Below are positions 1 to 11,382 of a stretch of 64,000 nucleotides of DNA, in pieces. Position 1 is the first letter of the stretch, and the number at the start of each line of letters is the position of its first letter. A program made the position numbers and the translations under genes. The notes beneath the pieces were generated by a model. It saw only the letters and a program-made list of their open reading frames with translations, searched no databases and was not told the DNA's origin. Source of the stretch: Rebecca billardiae RCC1528. Lineage: Eukaryota; Haptophyta. The stretch lies in the NCBI GenBank assembly GCA_965240325.2, contig OZ251224.1, positions 3,720,001 to 3,784,000 on the forward strand. The letters run 5' to 3'.

Positions 1-2
1 AG

Positions 3-1313
3 GCGGTCGACACGGCCGGCTTGTACGACGAACCAACTGACCCGTCGGACGCCGCAGTGCGCATGCCCGTCATCCACGCCGCGGCCGAACGGCAGGCGGC
101 GGCCGCGCTCGCAGAAGCAGCCGTCGTCGTGTACGTCGTGGACGGCACGGTGGGTGCTGGCCCGCGCGAGCGTGCGCTGGGCGCGCGGCTGCGCACCCTG
201 GGGAAGCCGATCGTCGTGGCGGTGAACAAGGTCGACGGGCCGCACCGCGCGGATCTTGCCCTCGACTTCTGGTCGCTCGGCCTCGGCGAGCCGGTGGCTC
301 TTTCAGCCGTGCACGGCCTCGGCACGGGCACGCTCCTCTCCGCGGTCGCCGAGCAGCTGGACGCGGTGCAGGCGGCGCGCGAGGCGGCAGGCGAGGAGCT
401 CGGCGATGCGCTCGACGCGCTCCCACGAGCGCGCCCCCTCCACATCGCCATCGTCGGCCGACCCAACGCGGGCAAGTCGACACTGCTCAACCGACTGCTG
501 GGCGCGGAGCGCTCGGTTGTGAGCGAGCTCGCCGGCACGACGCGCGACGCCGTGGTGGCGGAGTGCGAGTGGAACGGGCAGCCGATCGTGCTGCTGGACA
601 CAGCAGGGCTGCAGAAGCGCCCCCGGGATCGCGTCGCCACGGGCACGCCCGACAGCGGCGCGCAGGAGAACGCCCTCCGCGAGCTGTCCAAGTCGACGGT
701 CGCTCTTGTGCTCTTCGACGCGGTGCAGGGCTTCACGCTGCACGACGCGCGCGTTCTGGCGCAGTGCCTCGAGAGCCACCGCAGCTGCGTGCTCGTGGGG
801 AACAAGTGGGACGCGTCGGACGGCGCCTTCTGGCCCGCCGTCGAGGAGGCCGCCCGCCGAATCATCCGCAACCTCGACTACGTGCCCATTCTGCCCATGT
901 CCGCATCGACCGGGGCGGGCGTCTCCGAGGTGCTGGACGAGGCGATGCGCGTGGCGGACGCGCGCAAGGCGCACGTGCCCACCACCGAGCTCCTCGACGC
1001 GATCGAGCACGCGATGCGGCTGCGCTCGCCGCCGCGCGGCACGCGCATCCACCACGCCGTGCAGGCGGACGCGGAGGTGCCCACCTTCGTCCTGTTCGTG
1101 CGCGGGGACATCCCGCCGCGCTCCTACTTGGCCTACCTGGAGGCACGCATCCGCGAGCAGGCGGGCTTCCCCGGCACGCCCCTGCGCATCGTGTGCAAGA
1201 AAGACGCCGTCGACGAGGCGCGTGCGGCCAGGCATGCTCCTCGGCGTGACGATGGGAGGCGCCGCGTGGCTGCGCGTCGCCAGCGTGGCTCGAGCTCTTC
1301 TAAAAGGCGCTGA
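3..1313 (+). CDS. engA: EngA/Der-type double GTPase, 5' partial
   Basis: Three-prime portion (436 codons) of an EngA/Der GTPase, a bacterial-type ribosome-assembly factor that carries two Era-like G domains and a C-terminal KH-like RNA-binding domain. In eukaryotic algae this family is normally organellar. The window opens inside the first G domain at its DTAG (G3) motif, followed by NKVD (G4) near 225-237 and SAVHG (G5). The second G domain is complete: P-loop GRPNAGKS near 455-478, GTTRD (G2), DTAG (G3, about 595-606), NKWD (G4, about 801-812) and SAS (G5). The KH-like part runs about 960-1200, and a basic Ser/Arg tail ends at TGA. No intron is visible in the part present. The N-terminus and any targeting peptide lie outside the window. 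Family assignment is firm; the compartment is inference. Confidence 0.93.
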   Translation, partial: AVDTAGLYDEPTDPSDAAVRMPVIHAAAERQAAAALAEAAVVVYVVDGTVGAGPRERALGARLRTLGKPIVVAVNKVDGPHRADLALDFWSLGLGEPVALSAVHGLGTGTLLSAVAEQLDAVQAAREAAGEELGDALDALPRARPLHIAIVGRPNAGKSTLLNRLLGAERSVVSELAGTTRDAVVAECEWNGQPIVLLDTAGLQKRPRDRVATGTPDSGAQENALRELSKSTVALVLFDAVQGFTLHDARVLAQCLESHRSCVLVGNKWDASDGAFWPAVEEAARRIIRNLDYVPILPMSASTGAGVSEVLDEAMRVADARKAHVPTTELLDAIEHAMRLRSPPRGTRIHHAVQADAEVPTFVLFVRGDIPPRSYLAYLEARIREQAGFPGTPLRIVCKKDAVDEARAARHAPRRDDGRRRVAARRQRGSSSSKRR

Positions 1314-2550
1314 GCCCGGCCCTGTCAGCTGGCAGCTGCGGTGCCGTCAGGTACTCGCGACCCGCGGCCTCGTGCCTCGATGATACGACAGACAGGCGGC
1401 TACAGATACGTGACACGTCATGCTCGTCAGAATGCTGCGATGATGCAGTGGGTGCTCGGGCGGTCTGCATGCTCTCTGTGCAAGCCTGCCAGGCTCAGTG
1501 CCGTCAATGGTGCTGGCGCCGCCCGGAGCCTGCTGACGCTGCGCTACTGTCGAGTGTCGGGCTCGTGGCCCTGTCAAACTAGTGGCCCAGTGGGCCAGTG
1601 GCAGTGGCCAGTCGTAGCTCAAGCTGTTTTGGCCGCCATTGGCGCCCGCTGATCCGACGCATCCACTAGACTGCAAGCAGGGGTTGTGCCTCTAAGCAGT
1701 CTACTGTCTAGCTAGACCTCTCAGAGTAGCCGTCGCCGATATCTGCCATCATCATCCGACGGTCCGGACGATATCTCCCGTGCCACTATTGCGCAGTACA
1801 GTGCGCTGTTAACCGGCAGTACTCGGTGACCGTCTGAGTCAGAGTCTGAGTGTTGACTGTGTTGAGTACTCGTAGTGAGTCCGTCAGCAGACTCGGTCAC
1901 TTCAAGTCCGACACAGCGGACTCTGTATTATCATGTATGTAGTAGTCCAGTCGTAGTTACCGTGAGCCACTGACTAGAGTGACTAATATAGACTATATCA
2001 GTATATGCTGTGAGCAGTGGCTTAGTCGTACGAGTACGGATAGTGGCCGTATATTTCGCCTATCGGGCGCCCGGGGCGCGCACTGGCGGGCACTCCACAC
2101 TAGTGGCGGACGGCGCATCGCCATCGGCTACGCAATCAATAATACGCATCGTCGCCGCAGTACGACTACGGCGTCATCAGTGTCATGTCCACGCCAGTTA
2201 GCTTCAGGACCCTACGTACGTCTACGACCGTGACACCTTGACTAATTCTATGATTTAAAGACACAGGCACGAGGGCGCAGCTCTCCTGATTCGTCTGTCG
2301 AAGTACTGAATGGAGTTAATGGAGGATGTCGCTGGAGCGCGTTGGCCGCGGGTGAGGGAGTCGTCGTAACCGATGCTGATCACACGGTCACTGAGGTAGT
2401 AGGCGCCCGGGGATGCCGCTGTTTTGCAGTCGTCGTCGGCCTTGGTCATCATGTAGTTGCCCGCGTCGTCGTCGTCCGAGGCTGTTCAAGTTGATGCCGT
2501 AGTGCGGGTAGTGGATGTGGTCGCCCGGGCCGGTGTGCGCGGCCTAGTGG
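1314..2550. other. Intergenic spacer
   Basis: No reading frame here has recognisable protein character. Base composition drops compared with the genes, and stops occur in all frames. The spacer is full of short AGT/ACT/GTC/GAC words (for example around 1800-1900) that give it a cryptically simple texture. Confidence 0.6.
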
Positions 2551-2687
2551 CCTTGCCGAGTTGAGGGAGTAGTCGCCCTTGCCGTTGAGGAAGTCGTCGT
2601 CCTTGCCGTTGAGGAAGTCGTCGCCCTGGCCGCAGAGGAAGTCGTCGCCCTTGCCGTTGAGGAAGTCGTCGTCCTGGCCGCTGAGGG
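2551..2687. repeat. 24-bp tandem repeat, about 5.5 copies
   Basis: A 24-base unit, with the core GTTGAGGAAGTCGTCG on the plus strand, is repeated about five and a half times with few substitutions. Read on the minus strand in one frame it gives an octapeptide of the form G-K/Q-G/D-D-D-F-L-N. The frame is the same as that of the unidentified minus-strand reading frame just upstream (2740-3447), but a TAG at 2740-2742 separates them. Confidence 0.85.
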
Positions 2688-2739
2688 TGCCTGCGCTGCC
2701 CAACCGGGCGCGTCTGGCGCGCCAGCGCCGCGCGCGGCT

Positions 2740-3447
2740 CTACGCCAGTGACGGCGGCACGGCGGCAGCCAGGTCACGGGGGGGGTCGGCGAGGGACGCG
2801 GTGCGAGCCTGCTTGGCCGGCTTGGCGTCGCTCCCGCCAGCGGAGGAGGGCCCATCCTCCTCCGCCGGCGTGGACGGCTCGGTCGCCGCGCGCTTGCCGG
2901 CTGCCGCGGCGCCGGGGGGCAGGACCAGGCGGTAGTTGGACTCCCCGAGCGCCGGCCTGGCCTGTTGCACCTCGGGCCCGTCCGACGGCGCGGCCGCGGT
3001 TGGCGGCTGGGGTGGCGGGATGGCATCGTCGGAACCCTCCCCCTCGGGCTCCTCCGCCTCCGGGCCGGCGGGGTCCGCCGCCTGTTGGTCGGCCGGCTGA
3101 GGAGCAGGGCGGCGCGCAGCGGCGGGCGGCGCGGGCGGCACAGGCGGCGCGGGCGGCACGCCCCACAGGTTGTGTGGGACGCGGGCGGCGCCGGCGATGC
3201 GGCGGCTCGGCTTGAGCGGCGCGAAGAAGATGGGGTGCTCGGGGTCGATGGGCATGAAACGGAGGCGGAGGAAGATCAGGTTCACACCGCCGGAGTAGAT
3301 GTTGGTCTCGACGTGCTCACCGTTGGTCACGTACTTGTTGATGTCGGGCACGATCTGCTGCCCCCCAGCCCCGTTTTTGGCCGCACGATTGCGAATCTCA
3401 GAGTTACTTGGCCAGTCAATGTTTAGAGTTTTGAAGAAGGCGAAAGA
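2740..3447 (-). CDS. Unidentified reading frame, possible exon or gene remnant
   Basis: Open on the minus strand from just after an in-frame TAG that could be a splice acceptor (tag|TCT at 3447) to a TAG at 2740-2742, about 235 codons. The first 80 residues look like folded protein: varied composition, hydrophobic and aromatic residues, and the segment NLIFLRLRFMPIDPEHPIFF. The rest is rich in Pro, Ala and acidic residues and looks disordered. I do not recognise the family. There is no ATG at the N-terminal end, so this would be an internal or 3' exon of a spliced gene, or a decayed fragment. The octapeptide repeat at 2551-2687 continues in the same frame beyond the stop, which suggests either an intron that skips the stop or a truncated gene. 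Confidence 0.3.
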   Translation of the reverse strand, partial: SFAFFKTLNIDWPSNSEIRNRAAKNGAGGQQIVPDINKYVTNGEHVETNIYSGGVNLIFLRLRFMPIDPEHPIFFAPLKPSRRIAGAARVPHNLWGVPPAPPVPPAPPAAARRPAPQPADQQAADPAGPEAEEPEGEGSDDAIPPPQPPTAAAPSDGPEVQQARPALGESNYRLVLPPGAAAAGKRAATEPSTPAEEDGPSSAGGSDAKPAKQARTASLADPPRDLAAAVPPSLA

Positions 3448-5005
<1,558 letters not shown>

Positions 5006-5188
5006 TCGGCCTCCGAGGCGGCGCGGCGGACGCCCGCCCCGACTACGGGCGGACGGCCCGCGGATGCATTTATGATCAGCGCTGCTGCGCTGTGCCTGTA
5101 GTCGTAATTAAATATAGCAGCACTGAGCGCGCAGCATTGATTCGCCGCCTGACTCATCGGCAGGAGTGATCATCATTTACGAGGCCAA

Positions 5189-8100
5189 TCAAACTCGACT
5201 TCTGCCGTTCGAGAGCCCGCTGCTGGGCCTGGGTCCCAGCGCCGCGTGGGTAGCAGGCGGGTGCATGACAGGGGACACCGGCCTCGCGCCGGCCGTAGGC
5301 CTACTCAGCCAAGTGGATGGCCCGGCCGTGGACGAGGCCACCGCCGCCTTCGCCCACGCAGGCAGCTCAGGGACCTCGATGCCGAAGTACGACGTGTTCG
5401 TGGGAGCGACGGAGGGAGCGACGGCCATGCCCGTGGTGCGGGGTCGCTTCTGTGGAGAGCCGCTGTAGCTGTTGCCAGTCGCCGTCCGGGTGAGGACGCG
5501 CATGCTGCGGACGGGCGAGCCGTTGGTGGACGTGGCGACGGTCTCGTTGTCGTCGTCATCGAACTGCAGGCCCTGCCACGCGCCGGTGCGGATGATGCGA
5601 TCCACGAGCTTCGGGTCCTTGCCCTCGATCGACGTGAGCAGCTCGATCGCGCGCGCCGTGTGCGGCACGTAGTAGTAGAGTGCCGGCCCTGCGAGCAGCA
5701 GTGGCAGCGCGTTCTCAACAAAGAAGAGGACCCAGAAGGCGAGCAGGTCGGTGACGAGGGCCTCGGAGAAGTTGAAGCCGGTCGACGCGTCCGAGAGCAG
5801 CAGGAGCAGCGACGCGAAGATGGCGGTCGCGCACACGGCGATCGCGACCGCGTGCCGCCACGCCGTCTGCTGGAAGATGCCCCACGCCCACGCGAGGTTG
5901 CCCACGCCAAAGCTGAAGAGAGAGAGCAGCTCGACGATGATGAGGAGGCGGGTCTGCGTGAGCGAGAGCTTGTCCGCGTTCTGCCCGCGCGCGTACAGGT
6001 GCCACAGCACGCTGTTCCTGTCCTCGCTCAGCGTGTGCAGCGAGTTGGCCGAGGTGGCGAAGATGAGGTACTGGCCGGAGAAGACGAGCTTGGTCCAGCC
6101 GATGGCGAGCGCGGAGAGCATGAACGCGCGCTCGGGCGTGGGGATGGGCGTGCGGTGGCGCAGGCTGGTGTAGATGGACGGGTCGACGCCCAGCCGGCCG
6201 CGCTTCACGCGCTCCACCTCGCGCAGCAGCACCACCTCGAGCACGACGTGCGTGAGCAGCAGCGCGGACGTGACCGCCTCGACGATCCCGATCACGACCA
6301 GCTGCGCGATCGCGGAGATCCGCTCAAACCGGTCGGCCACGTTCGCCTCGACGACGTTCACCTCGTTGAAGGCGACGGCGGAGGCGACGAGCAGCGAGCA
6401 CGCGAGCGGCGCGAGGATCATGATCAGCGTGCGGTGCCCCGAGCGCGACTGCGAGTACGCCACCGACCAGCCGCCCGCGCCCACGATCATGAGCGTGAGG
6501 CCGTACACGGACAGAAGGTACGGCGTGAAGTAATTCGTCTCGTGCTCAAACTGCATGCGGCGGAAGAGGAGCCAGACGCCGAGGGACATGCACGCGGTGC
6601 CGTCGAGCAGCGTGATCACCGCGCAGAGCCGCGCGGAGAGCTGCACGTCCTGTATGCCCTGCACGCGCCACAGCGTCACCTTGCCCTCGCGCTCCTGCCT
6701 CGTGCGGAGCGCGCGCTCGGCGGCGAGCGCCGTGCGGAAGCGATTGGCAACCGTCGTGAGCGCGATGCACATGATGGCGGAGAGCATGGTCGCGACGCCC
6801 CACGCCACGCTGTACACCTGGAGGTGCTCCTGCAGCGCCTCCCGCGACGCGATCCCCGAGGGAAACACCGGCCGGACTGACTCGTACACCGTGCCCACCA
6901 CCTCGGACGCGACGCCAGCGAGCCAAAAGCTGCCGACCGCAAAGCAGAGGAACACTGCGCCGAGCAAGCCCTGCAGCAGCATGTAGCTCTGCGCCAGCGC
7001 GAGCGAGCGTCGACGGCCGCTCACGAAGCCGAGCAGCGAGAGCATCAGCGCGAAGCCGCCGAAGCCGAGCATCGTGACCGGCGCCCACAGCGAGAGCACA
7101 GCGGCCATCCAGGCCAGGTCCTGCGCGGTCGCGCGGCCACAGGCGGTGGCGCGCGGCGCGGCGAGCGCTCGCCGCGGGTGAGACGCAGGCGCTGGCCGCG
7201 CGCGCGGGCCGGGATGCGCGGTCGCGCCGGGGCGGCGGCGGCGCAGCAGACAGGCGACGCGCGCGGGGTCGAGCGCGCACCACCGTGGCGTAGACAGCGA
7301 GCAGCACCAGCCCCATCATCACCGACGCAAACGCCGCGTTCGATCGGTCGAAAGTGGCGCGCACGCGCCTGAAGCGCTCCGCGGCGCGCGCGTCGGCTGC
7401 GTCGACGTCGACGATGGGCACGCTGGGCCCGTAGCGCACGCTGGGGCCCTGCGAGTGCTGCGTCGGCGTGACGCGCATCACCAGCGGGCGCTCCGTGCCC
7501 GTGCTGTCGGACACGCCGTCCACAAAGCCGCCGAGCACGAGAGAGCCAAACGGCAGCGCCCTCCCGCCAAAGTCTTCGGGCAGCTGCTGCTTGCCTACCA
7601 GCTCCTCCAGAAAGGGCCCCCACTCCGCGCGGCCGCCGAAGACCTTGACCTGCACCAGGCCCTCCGGGTCGAGCAGCTTGGTGATCCGCGCCTGCACCGA
7701 CGAGAAGAAGGACGGCGCGTTGATGATCACCATCAGGCCGAGCCGCTCCGCGTAGTGCTTCTGCGCACGGGCGCGGGGGCGGCGCGCGCGGGGCACGGGT
7801 GGGGCGGCGCGGCACGGGGCGCGGCACGTTGGCGGCGGCGGCGGCGGGGGCGGGCGGGCAGGCGTGAGCCTGGGCTCATGCGCGGGCGCGCGTCGCCACC
7901 GCACGCCCAGACCGAGCGCACGCCGCGCCAAGACGCGCCACGCGCCACGCGCCACGCCGCGCCGCGCGCCGCGCGCGCGCGCCTGGTCGAGCAAGCCGAT
8001 CGTCGAGAGGAAGTGGAGCAGGTGCGACGAGAGCATTGAGAGGTGGAAGCCCTCGAGGTCGATGACGACGAGGACCTTGTCCACGATGTGGCCGCGCTGG

Positions 8101-8765
8101 GAGGTCGCGCGGATGAGCTCGTCGGCCACCTGCTCGCTCTCCCACACGTGGTGCCGCGTGATCGCCTCCCAGCTCGTCACCCCGAGCAGTCGCTTCAACT
8201 CAAACTTGCCGTAGAGCGAGTACAGCACCGGCCGGCCGTACCGGTCGCTGCCGTGCCAGAAGTGGGGGAAGAAGCTGAGCGCGAGCTCGGGGTCGCAGCC
8301 GATGGCCTCCGCCGCCGTCATCTCGCGGATCCCGTTCACGTTCATGCGCTCGCGCCACGCGAAGTCGTCGCGCGCGAGCGCGATCGCGCCATCGATGCGG
8401 AAGCGCTTTGTGCGCAGGAAGCGAAGCAGGTACACCTCGACGGTGGCGTCACGGCTGGCTGCGTACTCAAGGTCGAAGCCGCTACGCTCGAGCTGCAAGT
8501 GCATCTGCTCCAGAGCGTGCGCCTGCTCGAAAGTCAGGGAGCCCACGTGGCCTGAGCCGTACAGGCGCTTCAAGGGCTCGGGGTAGCGGAGGGGCTCTCT
8601 GCGCGCGCGTGGGGGGTGCGTTGGCCGCGTGGGTGGAGCGAGCACAGTGAGAAGAGGCGAGATAGGGCGGGGTGCCAGTGACGCAGCCGGCATGCGCGGT
8701 CGGGGGGCGTACTCTTCATCGTCGTTGGCTGCCGTTCTCTTGCCGTCTGGAAGAGGTCCCAGCAT
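5189..8765 (-). CDS. Sec14/CRAL-TRIO domain protein fused to polytopic membrane domain
   Basis: Three exons: 8765-7983, 7760-7281 and 7120-5189 (1,064 aa). The first intron is GC-AG (222 nt, stop-free and in frame); the second is GTGCGC..AG (160 nt). Both are phase 0. Residues about 95-330 form a CRAL-TRIO (Sec14) lipid-transfer domain: the N-terminal helical part with LRFLRTKRF, then YGRPVLYSLYG, KVLVVIDLEGFHLSML and, across the first intron, LLDQ joined to KHYAERLGLMVIINAP. A hydrophobic helix (about 401-421) precedes the second intron. The last exon then adds roughly eleven hydrophobic segments (about 422-910) and a Ser/Thr/Pro-rich cytosolic-looking tail. Sec14 domains bind phosphoinositides or other lipids, so membrane-tethered lipid sensing or exchange is a reasonable inference. 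The membrane part resembles no family I can name. The start is the first in-frame ATG; an in-frame GTG lies upstream at 8840. Two separate genes remain possible, but the phase-0 junction favours one. Confidence 0.8.
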
Positions 8766-9109
8766 GCTGCCACTGGTCAGCCCGCTTTGCGCTTGCACAT
8801 CGTCCCGGCTCCTTGTGAAGACAGTGTGAAGTGTTCGCACGCGCGCCGGTTGGAGGTGGCTAACTATAACGTAAGGTATTCGGAGTATGATATTTCGGGC
8901 GACGAAATGCTTTGATGGCCTGATAGGTGAGCTTGCACCAGACTCATTTGTGCTTCCTATGACGTTACAGTATTTCTCAGTGTCGGCGGGCCGCTGATTG
9001 GTCGGGGTAGCCCATTAGTAGCCCCATCGACCTGACAATCATCGAAAAAGAACCAGCACAGGGTTTTTCCTGCAAGAATTGGGGCCTCTACGGTTTTCTG
9101 CTCGGCGCA
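8766..9109. other. Divergent spacer, Sec14 gene and TLDc-like gene
   Basis: A 344-base gap between two genes transcribed away from each other. It contains AT-rich segments (about 8860-9000) and must hold both promoters. No known element could be identified. Confidence 0.5.
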
Positions 9110-10021
9110 ATGGCGGCGATTGTCGTGTTCGCGATGGCATCGATGCCGGCGTTCGCCTCCGCTCGGGTTGCCCTTCCGATGGCAAGGGGGATGAGCGCGC
9201 CGCCTCTGCAGTGTGGCGCTGGGCGCGTCGCCGGGCGATTTGCAGCATCGCGCCGCGGGGTCGCATGCGCGCGTGCGAGCGTGCGAGCAGCTGACACGGA
9301 GGAGCCCGACATCGTCGAGAAGATGTTCAAGTTCTTCTTCGGCGAGCAGGAGGCGCGGCCCATGGGCATGGGGCGCACGTCTGGCGCGCCGGACACGTAC
9401 CCGGCGACGCTGACAGAATCTGCGGAGCCGGTGGCTGGCGACTCCCGCGAGGCGGCGGAGCTGCGCCCGCTGCTGAAGAACACCAACCTGGAGACGCGCA
9501 AGCTGAAGGTCGTGTACGACGCGGGCCGGCACGGGTGGAGCGCGCGCGCGTTCCACCAGAAGGTCGACGGCACCGGGCCGTGCATCATGCGCGCGGTGAC
9601 CAAGGGCGGCTGCGTGTGCGGCGCCTACGCGCCCAAGGGCTTTGCCGGGATCGGCGAGTACCGCGGTTCGATCGCCGCCTTCTTGTTCACGTGGCCCGAC
9701 GGTCCGCCTTGCACGTTTGAGCGCGTGATCAAGCTGCAGAAGGCCGGCGGCGCCAGCCTCGCGACGATCGACATCCCCGAATCCGGCCCGCGCTTCGGCG
9801 CGGACGGGCTCGCCGTCCCGCTCGAGGACGGCTCGGCGCGCAAGGCGTTCTGCAAGCTCGGCCCGTACTACAAGAAGATGCCCGATGGCTCGGGCTCGCT
9901 GTTCGGGCCGCGCGACAACCCGCAGGTGACCGAGCTGAAGGAGCTGCGCATGTACGCCGGCGTGTACGCCGAGGACGAGCGCATCCCCTTCTCTGGCGCC
10001 ATCCCGTTCGCGATCGAATGA
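9110..10021 (+). CDS. TLDc-like domain protein with signal/transit-like leader
   Basis: Single-exon gene, 303 aa. The N-terminus is a hydrophobic stretch ending in PAFASA, followed by an Arg/Ala/Ser-rich, acid-free segment to about residue 60. This is the layout of a bipartite plastid-targeting leader (signal peptide plus transit peptide) in algae with secondary plastids. Residues about 128-290 resemble a TLDc fold: LKVVYDAGRHGWSARAFHQ, a GPC-IMRAVTKGGCVCGAYAP segment, and EYRGSIAAFLFTW. TLDc domains elsewhere regulate V-ATPase or protect against oxidative stress; a function in an organelle is not established. ATG at 9110 is the first in frame. Assignment to TLDc is by motif pattern only and is moderate. 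Confidence 0.7.
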   Translation: MAAIVVFAMASMPAFASARVALPMARGMSAPPLQCGAGRVAGRFAASRRGVACARASVRAADTEEPDIVEKMFKFFFGEQEARPMGMGRTSGAPDTYPATLTESAEPVAGDSREAAELRPLLKNTNLETRKLKVVYDAGRHGWSARAFHQKVDGTGPCIMRAVTKGGCVCGAYAPKGFAGIGEYRGSIAAFLFTWPDGPPCTFERVIKLQKAGGASLATIDIPESGPRFGADGLAVPLEDGSARKAFCKLGPYYKKMPDGSGSLFGPRDNPQVTELKELRMYAGVYAEDERIPFSGAIPFAIE

Positions 10022-11382
10022 TTCTGCGGCGCGTTCTCTGAGCTGCTGGGCGCTTCCGCGGCGTGCTGGTCGATGGCGGGGGACTGCCGGCAGCATCCGA
10101 GTAGCCTGCACTCGTGTTCGCTGCCACAGGGAGCGGCGGTGCGCGCGTGTTGCAGCGCCAGAGCGGGCGCCTGCGTGGCGGTTTCCCGGCCCGGAGTGGC
10201 ATCATGGCCGCGCCGCTTTCACAGTCAGGCGCCTGTCACTCATGGATGATGCACATTCAGACTGAGCCCATCGTCATGCCATTATCCGCAATCGTCATCA
10301 TATCATATTATAATAACATGCTCCCGGATGCAGCTTCGCCGCCAAGTGGCTGCTATACTCTGACACTACTGAGTACTGTCTACTGTAGTCTACGGTACTG
10401 TAGCTATCTTATTATAATAAATTATATATATATATAATTATATAATAAAGTACCCGGTGCATGAATCTCTGTGTGCAGCGGTTAGTCTGTCTTAATTCAT
10501 ATGTACATCATTTTTTAATAATAAGCTGCTATATACAGCAGTAACGCGCTGTGAACCGTTTCATATCACGGTGACGGTCTTTTATTAATATGGGTCTCCT
10601 CACTCACAGTCTCACTCCTGGTACCGGACCGTTGACCGGGAGCCGGCGCCAGGCCTCTGCAGTACTCCATACCGTGGGCCCTGATAGGCTTCACTGTCCG
10701 AGTCAGTGACTGTCACTGCTGACAGCTGAGTCAGGCGGTGAGCAGTAAACGACTATAACGAGCTATAACCTAGTCAGCTCGGAACTCAGCGCGGAATAAT
10801 GATGGCAGTGTCTTATTGCCGCGAATTCAGATTTTTATATTTTTGCCATTTATTGTCTTCTGTCTCGGTTATTCTTATTATTCTTAAATGTAACCGGCGT
10901 CGGGCGTGCGGCCGCCCGTGTAGGCTGTACGGTGAGTACCGTGTACGGCTGTTTACTGAATTAGGCTTAGTCGCTTGATTTTAATTTTTAACAGTATCAT
11001 AGCAACTAACACGTACTCTCTGTACCTGGGAGTGAATCAGTGTCTGTGTACAGTCTGCCGAGCCTACGAGTGTGATTCATTTTTGAGTGTGACAGTGAGT
11101 GTAGTCACTGAGTACGGAGTAGCTAGCTCTCATCAGTAAGATGTACTTATTAGAGCTCCTGGCTCAGGCACGAGGTCCCACCGCAGTCCGTCGAAGTGTT
11201 ACGCACAGTACGACGGTTGCGGACTGTACACTGATGTCGTCATGATACAGTCCTAGTCGGTAGACGGTAGTCCGGCAGCCTCACAGCCGGAGGGTAGGTC
11301 CGGGTGCTTCAATGAAATCCGGGCGGGACGCTTCCGGCCCGGCGCGGTTCGCCGCTTCGGCCGTCGCGCCGTTGGTCAAGCA
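10022..11382. other. Intergenic spacer, AT-richer
   Basis: About 1.36 kb with no credible coding frame. Short TA-rich patches occur (about 10410-10447), along with many AGT/ACT/GTC words. It is markedly less GC-rich than the flanking genes. Confidence 0.6.

Noticed and set aside
2551-2687. CRISPR-like array
   Set aside because: It is a contiguous 24-bp tandem repeat without unique spacers, in a eukaryotic genome.
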